Assembly (NCBI GenBank): GCA_030667035.1 | Contig: DAOUWQ010000160.1 | Span: 1-5,135 of the forward strand | DNA length: 5,135 bases | Reading direction: 5' to 3' | Source: Candidatus Heimdallarchaeota archaeon | GTDB lineage: Archaea > Asgardarchaeota > Heimdallarchaeia > JABLTI01 | Shown here: positions 1 through 5,135 of the stretch, in pieces | Layout: every line of letters starts with the position of its first letter | Numbering within the stretch: position 1 is the first letter of the stretch | Program-made: the position numbers and the translations under genes | The notes under the pieces: model-generated | Told to the model about the DNA's origin: nothing | Database searches by the model: none | Seen by the model: the letters and a program-made list of their open reading frames with translations, nothing else

Positions 1-188
1 ACTTTGTCTGAATTTTTTACTTCATGGTCTTTTGTTGCTGCTTTTTCGTTTATTATGATTGCAATTAGATTAAGAGGGATTTCAGTAAAATCTAGAATCT
101 CACTTAATAATTTAATTCCTTCAAAGGTTATCTCTTTTTCTTTGAAGCCAAACATTTTCTCTGCGAAACCAATCGTACGAACTTTCAT
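1..188 (-). CDS. MoaD/ThiS-family ubiquitin-like sulfur carrier or small archaeal modifier protein, partial (C-terminus outside window)
   Basis: Only the first 62 codons are visible. The gene starts at the ATG whose complement lies at 186-188 and runs off the left edge. The protein begins MKVRTIGFAEKMFG, a short first beta strand and turn, followed by a strand around KEKEITFEG, a helix around KLLSEIL, and then IAIIINEKAATKDHEVKNSD. This last part matches the family pattern of a hydrophobic strand ending in an N-G/E turn and a late D-x-x-(V/L)-x-(D/N)-x-D segment (compare IAVNGRYVSWDEELKDGDVV of archaeal MoaD). Family members are usually 70 to 95 residues and end in Gly-Gly, which is thiocarboxylated or conjugated. 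That tail falls outside the window, so the role cannot be settled between molybdopterin or thiamine synthesis, tRNA thiolation and protein modification. An in-frame TAG lies ten codons upstream, so a much longer N-terminus is excluded. No clear Shine-Dalgarno is seen. The gene is divergent from pyrF. The family call is by eye. Confidence 0.66.
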   Translation of the reverse strand, partial: MKVRTIGFAEKMFGFKEKEITFEGIKLLSEILDFTEIPLNLIAIIINEKAATKDHEVKNSDK

Positions 189-235
189 TAGATATTCACT
201 AGTTATCGACTAATATCATTACAAATAAGGTTTAT

Positions 236-252
236 TCTTTAAAACTTAAATT
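236..252. promoter_or_regulatory. Possible shared TATA-like element of the divergent promoters
   Basis: The 135-bp gap between the MoaD/ThiS-like gene and pyrF contains the A/T-rich stretch TCTTTAAAACTTAAATT. TTTAAAAC could act as a TATA box rightward for pyrF, giving an untranslated leader of roughly 50 nt. On the other strand TTTTAAAG could serve the leftward gene with a leader of about 25 to 30 nt. In such an AT-rich gap this assignment is weak, and GTAATATT at 277-284 is a rival for pyrF. Nothing else stands out in the gap. Confidence 0.28.
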
Positions 253-307
253 AGGATTGTTGTTTTTTCAGCAAAAGTAATATTCTAGTTCTGAAACAAT
301 TTAGAAA

Positions 308-313
308 GAAGGT
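308..313 (+). promoter_or_regulatory. Probable ribosome binding site of pyrF
   Basis: GAAGGT differs by one base from GGAGGT, the complement of the 16S rRNA tail, and ends 10 nt before the ATG at 324. It supports that ATG as the start. Confidence 0.45.
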
Positions 314-323
314 TGAACGAATA

Positions 324-1151
324 ATGATTTCCTATGATAAGGACTTTTTAAAGAAATATCAAAAAGCTCGCGATGAAAAAGATTCCATTCTTTGTGCTGG
401 TTTTGATCCTGCAATCCCTCAGCAAAGAGAAAAAAATGTTATGAAAGACAGTTATTTTTCTGATGGAAAGTCAAATGAAGAAGCAATTCTAGCATTCTTC
501 GATGATTTTCTGGAAAGTGTTCAAGATTCCTGCTGTGTTATCAAGCCTAATAATCAGTATCTCTTTCATATGGGTATTGATGCTTACAAAAAAATGAATA
601 AAAAAATCCATGAGCAAGGGCTAGTATCTATTCTCGATCAGAAAATAGGTGATATTGGTTCTACAAAGGATTCTGGTTTCTATTGGATGAAGGAGATGGG
701 TTTTGATGCAGTAACCTTTTCACCTTTTGCAGGAAATATCGCTGCTAGTCTCGAGAGTGCCCATGAAGCTGGTTTAGGTTTAATTACGCTTACTCTAATG
801 TCTAATCCCGACGCAATCTATTTTATGAAAGAGGGTATTATTAATGGCAAAAAAGGTTACGAATTTATTGCCGAGGAGCTTAAAATCAATAATGGCGATG
901 GGATGGTTGTCGGTGCAACAGGACACGTTACTACAGAGGATATTCAAACCATTCGACGATTAGCAGGCGATGATGTTGTAATGTTGGTTCCTGGGATTGG
1001 AAAACAACAAGGAGATTTAAAGAAAATTATCCAATATGGTGGCGATAATGTCATGCTAAACGTTGGACGCGCTATTCTTTATTCTACTGATTTACGAGCG
1101 TCTGCATTAGAATATAATAAAAAATTCAATGAAGTAAGAAAAGGAAAATAG
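324..1151 (+). CDS. pyrF: Orotidine-5'-phosphate decarboxylase, long (type 2-like) form
   Basis: This cytosolic enzyme decarboxylates orotidine 5'-phosphate to UMP, the last step of de novo pyrimidine synthesis. The 275-residue TIM barrel is complete. Visible motifs in order are: AGFDP with substrate-binding Asp28; VIKPN with Lys74; the catalytic D-x-K-x-x-D-I signature as LDQKIGDIGST (Asp105, Lys107, Asp110); VTFSPFAGN at 130-138, the equivalent of the usual NPYLG strand; VVGATG at 195-200; the phosphate-binding VPGIGKQQGD at 222-231; and NVGRAI with Arg249. The GDIGST wording and the length match the type 2 subfamily, as in mycobacteria and Bacteroidetes. Typical archaeal type 1 enzymes are near 210 to 230 residues. 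Compared with usual type 2 enzymes, SPFAGN replaces NPYLG and K-I-G replaces K-R-G, so it may be a distinct branch. The gene stands alone: divergent from its left neighbour and convergent with its right one, with no other pyrimidine gene in view. Confidence 0.93.
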   Translation: MISYDKDFLKKYQKARDEKDSILCAGFDPAIPQQREKNVMKDSYFSDGKSNEEAILAFFDDFLESVQDSCCVIKPNNQYLFHMGIDAYKKMNKKIHEQGLVSILDQKIGDIGSTKDSGFYWMKEMGFDAVTFSPFAGNIAASLESAHEAGLGLITLTLMSNPDAIYFMKEGIINGKKGYEFIAEELKINNGDGMVVGATGHVTTEDIQTIRRLAGDDVVMLVPGIGKQQGDLKKIIQYGGDNVMLNVGRAILYSTDLRASALEYNKKFNEVRKGK

Positions 1152-1180
1152 TGACTATTTTCCAATTTTCTTTTCCTTTT
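1143..1180. terminator. Probable bidirectional terminator: perfect inverted repeat with T-rich flanks on both sides
   Basis: The arms GGAAAATAGT (1143-1152) and ACTATTTTCC (1154-1163) are exact reverse complements around a single G at 1153. As RNA they give about a 9-bp stem with a 3-nt loop. Rightward, the stem is followed by the T-rich stretch 1166-1180 (TTTTCTTTTCCTTTT), and leftward by TTTTCTTAC (complement of 1134-1142). It sits between the two convergent stop codons, and the left arm contains the pyrF stop TAG. Archaeal termination depends mainly on T-runs, so the stem may be secondary. The palindrome and tails are directly visible; the function is inferred. Confidence 0.6.
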
Positions 1181-2744
1181 ATCTTGAAGCTTTTCTGTAA
1201 AGAGCAACATGGTTGAAAGGCATAGCGAGTATCTTACTCTTTCTTTCCATTACGATGCTACTGTCGGGAATTTCATAGTCTTTGGTGCCAATCTTTGCTT
1301 TTGGGGGGTGTATCTGTTTTGTTAGTTTCCCTTTAAGCACTAATGAAACGGTCAACTTTTCATCGACTTCCCAAGTAAGTATACTTCCTGAAACATTTGG
1401 CGCGAGTTCTGTTGGTAAAAATTCAGTTGCTTTTAGACCATCCTCTACTTGACAGATTATTTTGCAAGGTTCTGGCGTTGATGCGACAATTGTACAAATG
1501 TAAGTATCATCCTTGGTCGTCTGTTCAATAATTTTTGTTACACTAATTTCTCGTGAATCTTCTTCACTTAATGGTAAAACAAGACTATATTTCCAAATTA
1601 ATGGTGCTGTGATGAGGTCATACTTCTTCAAATGTTTGGTTCCAGTTTCAACATTTGTTTGCGAAACTTGGACATTTAATCCATAATTCTGTCCAAAATC
1701 AAATGATTTCATTTCATCAGTAATGTTCTTTTCTTCTACTTGCATTTCTGGTGGAATCAAATCTCTAATAATAAATTCATCCAATGTAACAGGTAAGAGA
1801 TTAATTACTTCAGAAATAAAGTGACGATTTATTGGTTCACCTTCTAGTTTCTCAGTAATAATTGCATTATAATCTTGTACGATTCTAATTTCTTCGTTCT
1901 TTCTTATGTAAATTGTTCTAGGAATTCTTCTCTCAAATTTATAGATCATTTTTACCTCATTGCCTGGTGCAACCTTACTTACTTTCCAAGTAATTTTCAA
2001 ACCTTTTTCAAGTAATTCTTTTTTGTATTTTCCTCCCACTTTACTGTTTACATCAAGAACTTTGTATGCAAAAGGTATAACATCTGAAATAACAACTTTT
2101 GTTAGCTCATTTTCAGTTTCATTTTTGAACGAAGCTACTAGAGAATGTTCCAAAATTTGTTCTGACGGAATGATTTCGAGATTTATAGTATCTTTGTGTT
2201 CAACACCACCGCTGTTAATATAGGTCATTGTTCGAACCACTTGGTTAGTAACAGGTGTTTGATGTTTCTCTAACAGATCATAAAGTTCATCTTCTGACAT
2301 TAAATGATCTGATTTTAAATCTATTAGATTGGCTAGAACGTCTGTTTCGACTGACACTAGATCTGAAGGTTCAACTAATTCTATGTTAACCTTAGAGACT
2401 CTTTCAAGTGCTTGAGAAGCTTTCTTGATGATCTGATAGGATTCTTCTTCATCTAATTTAATTCCCATTTTTGTTAGGTAATCAGCAAACCAGGTTGACA
2501 TTCTTCGATCATTGATTGGTAAATCGGTTCTGTTCTGAATGAACAGCTTTAGATTTTTAGCAATGATTTGTAGTGATCTTGCTTTTTGCCTCATAATTTG
2601 TTCTTCGTTTTCATCATAAACGCGGATGACTGCTTCCAACATATCGAAATTTTCAAACTCTCCAATTGGTGTGATTGATAAAGATATACTAGCAATTCCC
2701 GGGAATTTTACAATTTCTGCTTCTTTCTCTTCCGATTGACTCAT
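1179..2744 (-). CDS. Unrecognised 521-residue protein with helical N-terminal region and about three DUF11/COG1361-like beta-sandwich modules
   Basis: I do not recognise this protein as a named family. Residues about 30 to 125 look helical and charged (FDMLEAVIRVYDENEEQ through KKASQALERVSK). An acidic stretch follows to about 160. The remainder is beta-rich and appears to repeat a module with a D-x-(I/L)-P turn, then a strand with Trp. Module 1 (about 198-276) has ISDVIP, ITWKVSKVAPGNEV and IYKFER. Module 2 (about 308-408) has IRDLIPPEMQV, LIWKYSLVLP and ISVTKIIEQ. Module 3 (about 414-479) has ILTWEV and LTVSLVLKGKL. The D-x-(I/L)-P...ITW...(A)PG pattern of module 1 resembles DUF11/COG1361 domains of surface proteins. 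There is no signal peptide or membrane segment, so a cytoplasmic location is inferred. The start at 2744 (MSQSEEKEAE) is preferred because AGGTG lies 7 nt upstream. An in-frame ATG at 2786 would add 14 residues (MFYKKKVNN...) encoded across a nine-A run. A scaffold or binding role is possible; no catalytic motif is seen. Confidence 0.82.
   Translation of the reverse strand: MSQSEEKEAEIVKFPGIASISLSITPIGEFENFDMLEAVIRVYDENEEQIMRQKARSLQIIAKNLKLFIQNRTDLPINDRRMSTWFADYLTKMGIKLDEEESYQIIKKASQALERVSKVNIELVEPSDLVSVETDVLANLIDLKSDHLMSEDELYDLLEKHQTPVTNQVVRTMTYINSGGVEHKDTINLEIIPSEQILEHSLVASFKNETENELTKVVISDVIPFAYKVLDVNSKVGGKYKKELLEKGLKITWKVSKVAPGNEVKMIYKFERRIPRTIYIRKNEEIRIVQDYNAIITEKLEGEPINRHFISEVINLLPVTLDEFIIRDLIPPEMQVEEKNITDEMKSFDFGQNYGLNVQVSQTNVETGTKHLKKYDLITAPLIWKYSLVLPLSEEDSREISVTKIIEQTTKDDTYICTIVASTPEPCKIICQVEDGLKATEFLPTELAPNVSGSILTWEVDEKLTVSLVLKGKLTKQIHPPKAKIGTKDYEIPDSSIVMERKSKILAMPFNHVALYRKASR
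1308..2153 (-). other. Three tandem beta-sandwich-like modules within the unrecognised 521-residue protein
   Basis: The approximate module limits on the DNA are 2153-1917, 1823-1521 and 1505-1308, read leftward. The shared landmarks are a hydrophobic strand ending in (S/R)-D-(V/L)-I-P in the first two, and a (I/L)-(I/T)-W-(K/E)-(V/Y) strand followed by alternating hydrophobic residues in all three. Similarity is at pattern level only, so the copies are old and diverged. The repeat assignment is my reading and not an alignment. Confidence 0.45.
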
Positions 2745-2751
2745 AATTTTG

Positions 2752-2756
2752 CACCT
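2752..2756 (-). promoter_or_regulatory. Ribosome binding site deciding the start of the 521-residue protein
   Basis: On the minus strand AGGTG matches the archaeal GGAGGTGA consensus and ends 7 nt before the ATG at 2744. The alternative ATG at 2786 is preceded by CAAGAGATGTTTTAC-type sequence with no comparable match, which is why the shorter protein is preferred. Confidence 0.5.
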
Positions 2757-2817
2757 GCAATTATTTACTTTTTTTTTGTAAAACATCTCTTGTTTTGAAA
2801 ATCTTACTTACAATGGA

Positions 2818-2825
2818 TTTTTTAT
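2818..2825 (-). promoter_or_regulatory. Candidate TATA box for the 521-residue protein gene
   Basis: On the minus strand the sequence reads AACCATAAAAAATCC, an ATAAAAAA core. A start about 25 bp downstream would fall near 2796 and give a leader of around 50 nt to the ATG at 2744. Another A/T-rich stretch lies near 2850-2860, so the choice is tentative. Confidence 0.35.
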
Positions 2826-2916
2826 GGTTAAATCTTTTGAGGTTGTAACATTTATTTGGTATCCTTTCAAAAAGTTAATGTAGATAAACGGTTTTTGGAC
2901 AATTAGCAATATGTGA

Positions 2917-2926
2917 GAAACGTTTC
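2917..2926. promoter_or_regulatory. Palindrome GAAACGTTTC, possible operator next to the permease promoter
   Basis: GAAACGTTTC is a perfect 10-bp palindrome. Outside it the next pair mismatches and the following one (G/C) matches, so the context is GTGA-palindrome-ACTT. It ends 10 bp before the TATA box at 2937, next to where the TFB recognition element would lie. A dimeric regulator bound there could block or assist TFB/TBP. No regulator gene is visible in the window, so operator function is a guess from position and symmetry. Confidence 0.35.
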
Positions 2927-2936
2927 ACTTAAAAAC

Positions 2937-2945
2937 TATAAAAAA
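2937..2945 (+). promoter_or_regulatory. TATA box of the permease gene
   Basis: TATAAAAAA is the clearest archaeal-type TATA box in the window and is preceded by the A-rich stretch TTAAAAAC. Transcription would be expected to start about 25 bp downstream, near 2963-2968, leaving a leader of about 60 nt before the GTG at 3025. Confidence 0.5.
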
Positions 2946-3011
2946 CAGTACCTAATTCATTAGAATATCAATGTTTAACTATTTACAACAAGACAAATAA
3001 TTATTGTTCGT

Positions 3012-3015
3012 AGGA
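3012..3015 (+). promoter_or_regulatory. Ribosome binding site supporting the GTG start of the permease
   Basis: AGGA ends 9 nt before the GTG at 3025. An in-frame TAA at 2998-3000 limits the start to this GTG or the TTG at 3004. The first in-frame ATG (3175) would delete the first membrane segment. Confidence 0.4.
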
Positions 3016-3024
3016 AACATTGGA

Positions 3025-5135
3025 GTGAGCTACCAGTTGTTATTTGCTATTAAACATGCTTTAAGAGGAATCAACAGAAGAAAACTGAAGAATGTAATAA
3101 ACACACTTGGAATACTTATTGGTGTGTCACTTTTAGCTGGTGTACAAGTTGCAACAGATTCGTTAGTCAATGCTATGCAAGAAACTGTTAGCTTAAGGTA
3201 TGGTAATGCTGATATTGCGATACAGAAAGGAGAATATCAGCTCGAATTTTTCAATTACTCCGTTTATGAGAATCTTAAGAATGATCCAACTATTGGTCAA
3301 AATATTGATGGTATTGCTCCAAGAATTACTAGCTCAATAGGGGTAATATCTACAATTACAGATCAAACCGAACCGATTGTTACAATTCTAGGGATAGATG
3401 AAGAACTCGATAAAGAATTTGGTGATTTTATTCTAGATGACCAATATGGAAACAATGATTATAATTTCAGTGATTTAGGGTATAAACAATGTTTCATTGG
3501 TAATGGTTTAGCTGATTCTCTAATTGATTTTGATATTGACGATTCTGGACTCAAAGAGATCCAAGTACTGCCTGCTGTAATTCCAATCCAAATGCTCTAT
3601 ATCAATGCTCAAGGAAACTTTTCCTTTTATACTTTGCAAGTAAAAGGAGTAGTAGATATTTCCGGAAAAGGAGTTCTTGATGCAGGAAATGCTATCTTTG
3701 TTAAACTAGACCAAGCCCAAGAGAGTTTCAATGTATCCACATCAAAAATAAACAACATTGTTGTAAGTACCACTTTAGGTAATGACAATGCTCTAAATGT
3801 AACTTCATTGTTAGAAGAGAAATTAGTAGCTGAGCTAGGGGCAGAGGATGGAGGTAAATTTAATGTTGATCCTCAAAAACACGAAGCATTCAGAGAAGTC
3901 GCAGCTTCAATTAAAAGCTTCAGAATTGTTTTGTATGTTTTTGGTTCGTTGATAATTATCTCTGGAATTTTACTTATTCTCAATATTACAATGATGAATA
4001 TCGATGAAAGACAACGGTCTATAGGTATTCTACGAGCTATTGGTATGACTCAAAGACAACTTCTAACCACGTTGATAACTGAAAGTGTAATATTAGGAGG
4101 AGTTGGGTCGTTATTGGGTGTTGGTGGGGGCCTGTTGAATGGTTTAATGATTATCTTTTTACTTGAAAATTTCTTGAACATAGGTGAAATACTGAGAAAT
4201 ATTCCACTAGTCGTTAATCCCACCGGCTTGATAATTTCATTTGCTATTGGTATACTAATAGCTTCACTTGCTGCTCTATATCCTGCATGGAAAGCTTCGC
4301 GTATGGATATTGTTGAAACGATAAATGAAATTCATACTGAGAAAGTGAACAAACGAAGTGGTGATTGGGCAATTTATTTAGGAACTTCTCTCTTAATTGC
4401 CGGAATTACGGCATTTACAATATCCTTGCTTATCACTCCGGATTGGCGATGGATGATGTTTATCGGAAGTGGTCTAGGAATCTTAATGGGGTTAGGATTT
4501 GCATTAGCTCGATTTATTAATCCAAAATTAGCTTATAATGGGTTTGCTCTTTCATGGATGTTTGCTGGTTTGATGGCCGTTCTTGTATTGAATCCGTATC
4601 TAACTGAGATCGGTGTTCAAGATGATCAAGCATTATATGCATTTCTTATTGGAATGTTGGGTTTGGTCTTTGGTACAATTATCTTCGTTGCACTTAACTT
4701 AGAGTGGTTATCAGATAGATTTAATGATATTTTCCAAAAAATCAAGAAGACACGTGCTTTGGGTATCATTTCAATGCGGTACATTGGCAAAAAGAAAACT
4801 CGCTCAGCATTAACATTTGCTATTTTTGGTGTTATTCTCACTATGAATGTTTTTCTTGCTGTGTTTACAGGAAGCTTCACATTAGGCTTTGCTGATTTTG
4901 CTGAAAAAGAAGAAGGAGGAGTTGATATTATTGCTTATCAACCATTTCCTATATCAGCTGATCTTGATGATCCTATTGAACTCATAAAATCTGCGGATAA
5001 AGATATTGAAGAAGTTGTAGGAATGAGATTTCTGTTTTCATTAGCAGGGGCAGTTACTTATATCAAATTCATCGCGGAAAATGCTACTGGAACATATGAG
5101 TTCGAAGTGCCTATTCCAACTGATATGTGGGGTAT
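3025..5135 (+). CDS. ABC transporter permease, FtsX/MacB family with duplicated core, partial (C-terminus outside window)
   Basis: The first 703 residues are visible with no in-frame stop; the gene runs off the right edge. The start is GTG (VSYQLLFAIK). A basic amphipathic stretch (HALRGINRRKLKN) precedes membrane segment 1 (about 24-43). A long extracytoplasmic MacB_PCD-like domain (about 47-300) begins with SLRYGNADIAI. Segment 2 (301-324) is followed by the family signature DERQRSIGILRAIGMTQRQL, then segment 3 (about 352-380), segment 4 (401-420) and PAWKASRMDIVETI. Four more segments follow at about 448-470, 476-498, 507-526 and 536-560. A second amphipathic stretch (SMRYIGKKKTRS), segment 9 (about 594-616) and the start of a second outer domain mirror the N-terminus. 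Such permeases pair with a LolD/MacB-type ATPase to move lipids or peptides or to transmit mechanical force; they are often not classical importers. No ATPase is in the window. It would have to be downstream or elsewhere, since the upstream gene is divergent. The substrate cannot be inferred. Confidence 0.9.
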   Translation, partial: MSYQLLFAIKHALRGINRRKLKNVINTLGILIGVSLLAGVQVATDSLVNAMQETVSLRYGNADIAIQKGEYQLEFFNYSVYENLKNDPTIGQNIDGIAPRITSSIGVISTITDQTEPIVTILGIDEELDKEFGDFILDDQYGNNDYNFSDLGYKQCFIGNGLADSLIDFDIDDSGLKEIQVLPAVIPIQMLYINAQGNFSFYTLQVKGVVDISGKGVLDAGNAIFVKLDQAQESFNVSTSKINNIVVSTTLGNDNALNVTSLLEEKLVAELGAEDGGKFNVDPQKHEAFREVAASIKSFRIVLYVFGSLIIISGILLILNITMMNIDERQRSIGILRAIGMTQRQLLTTLITESVILGGVGSLLGVGGGLLNGLMIIFLLENFLNIGEILRNIPLVVNPTGLIISFAIGILIASLAALYPAWKASRMDIVETINEIHTEKVNKRSGDWAIYLGTSLLIAGITAFTISLLITPDWRWMMFIGSGLGILMGLGFALARFINPKLAYNGFALSWMFAGLMAVLVLNPYLTEIGVQDDQALYAFLIGMLGLVFGTIIFVALNLEWLSDRFNDIFQKIKKTRALGIISMRYIGKKKTRSALTFAIFGVILTMNVFLAVFTGSFTLGFADFAEKEEGGVDIIAYQPFPISADLDDPIELIKSADKDIEEVVGMRFLFSLAGAVTYIKFIAENATGTYEFEVPIPTDMWG

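Larger units (their letters stand above)
2745..3024. other. Divergent intergenic region, 280 bp, with promoters in both directions
   Basis: This gap separates the leftward 521-residue protein gene from the rightward permease gene. It is strongly A/T-rich and holds a nine-T run at 2769-2777, a leftward TATA candidate near 2818-2825, a palindrome at 2917-2926, a rightward TATA box at 2937-2945 and both ribosome binding sites. I see no tRNA-like or other structured RNA pattern and no further protein-coding frame with a plausible start. Confidence 0.7.

Noticed and set aside
4..213. Plus-strand open frame of 69 codons
   Set aside because: It lies antisense to the MoaD/ThiS-like gene. The minus-strand product has a family-like pattern and the plus-strand product does not.
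189..323. Possible small RNA or riboswitch ahead of pyrF
   Set aside because: The gap is AT-rich with no stable stem or conserved riboswitch core that I can see; ordinary divergent promoters explain it.
1960..2223. Plus-strand open frame of 87 codons
   Set aside because: It lies wholly inside the 521-residue protein gene on the other strand. Its product is Ser/Phe-rich low-quality sequence typical of an antisense shadow.
2745..2786. N-terminal extension MFYKKKVNNCRCKI of the 521-residue protein
   Set aside because: No ribosome binding site precedes the upstream ATG. The extension crosses a homopolymer, and a good AGGTG site serves the downstream ATG. It remains possible.
3004..3024. Alternative TTG start for the permease
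   Set aside because: It would add only seven residues. TTG is a rarer start, and the AGGA before the GTG at 3025 is better placed.
4626..4880. Minus-strand open frame of 84 codons
   Set aside because: It is antisense to the permease, whose reading frame is continuous here and encodes recognisable membrane segments.
1..5135. CRISPR array, tRNA or rRNA gene, insertion sequence or prophage-like element
   Set aside because: I found no regularly spaced direct repeats, cloverleaf pattern, transposase motif or terminal inverted repeats on either strand.

Overview
The window is AT-rich and looks archaeal. Promoter regions carry TATA-like boxes rather than bacterial -35/-10 pairs, ribosome binding sites are weak GGAGGTGA-like matches, and one gene family member resembles archaeal MoaD/ThiS/SAMP proteins. 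An uncultured lineage such as an Asgard archaeon is possible, but this is an impression from style and gene content. No marker gene in the window proves it.

Layout from left to right. A small MoaD/ThiS-type beta-grasp protein runs leftward off the start of the window (1-188, minus). Across a 135-bp divergent promoter region lies a complete orotidine-5'-phosphate decarboxylase gene (pyrF, 324-1151, plus), the last enzyme of UMP synthesis. It converges on an unrecognised 521-residue protein (1179-2744, minus), which has a helical N-terminal half and about three beta-sandwich modules resembling DUF11/COG1361 domains. The two stop codons are only 27 bp apart. A perfect inverted repeat with T-rich flanks on both sides sits there and probably terminates transcription from both directions. 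A second divergent promoter region of 280 bp follows. It holds a good TATA box with a small palindrome just upstream, facing right. The rest of the window (3025-5135, plus) is the first 703 residues of a large FtsX/MacB-type ABC transporter permease that runs off the end.

The genes alternate in direction (minus, plus, minus, plus), so no operon is visible and no shared pathway can be inferred. The permease has no ATPase partner inside the window. I found no RNA gene, CRISPR array, insertion sequence or clear sign of transfer. The parts most worth a second look are the unrecognised beta-sandwich protein, which has no signal peptide, and the palindrome next to the permease promoter. I do not see a convincing new multi-gene system here.
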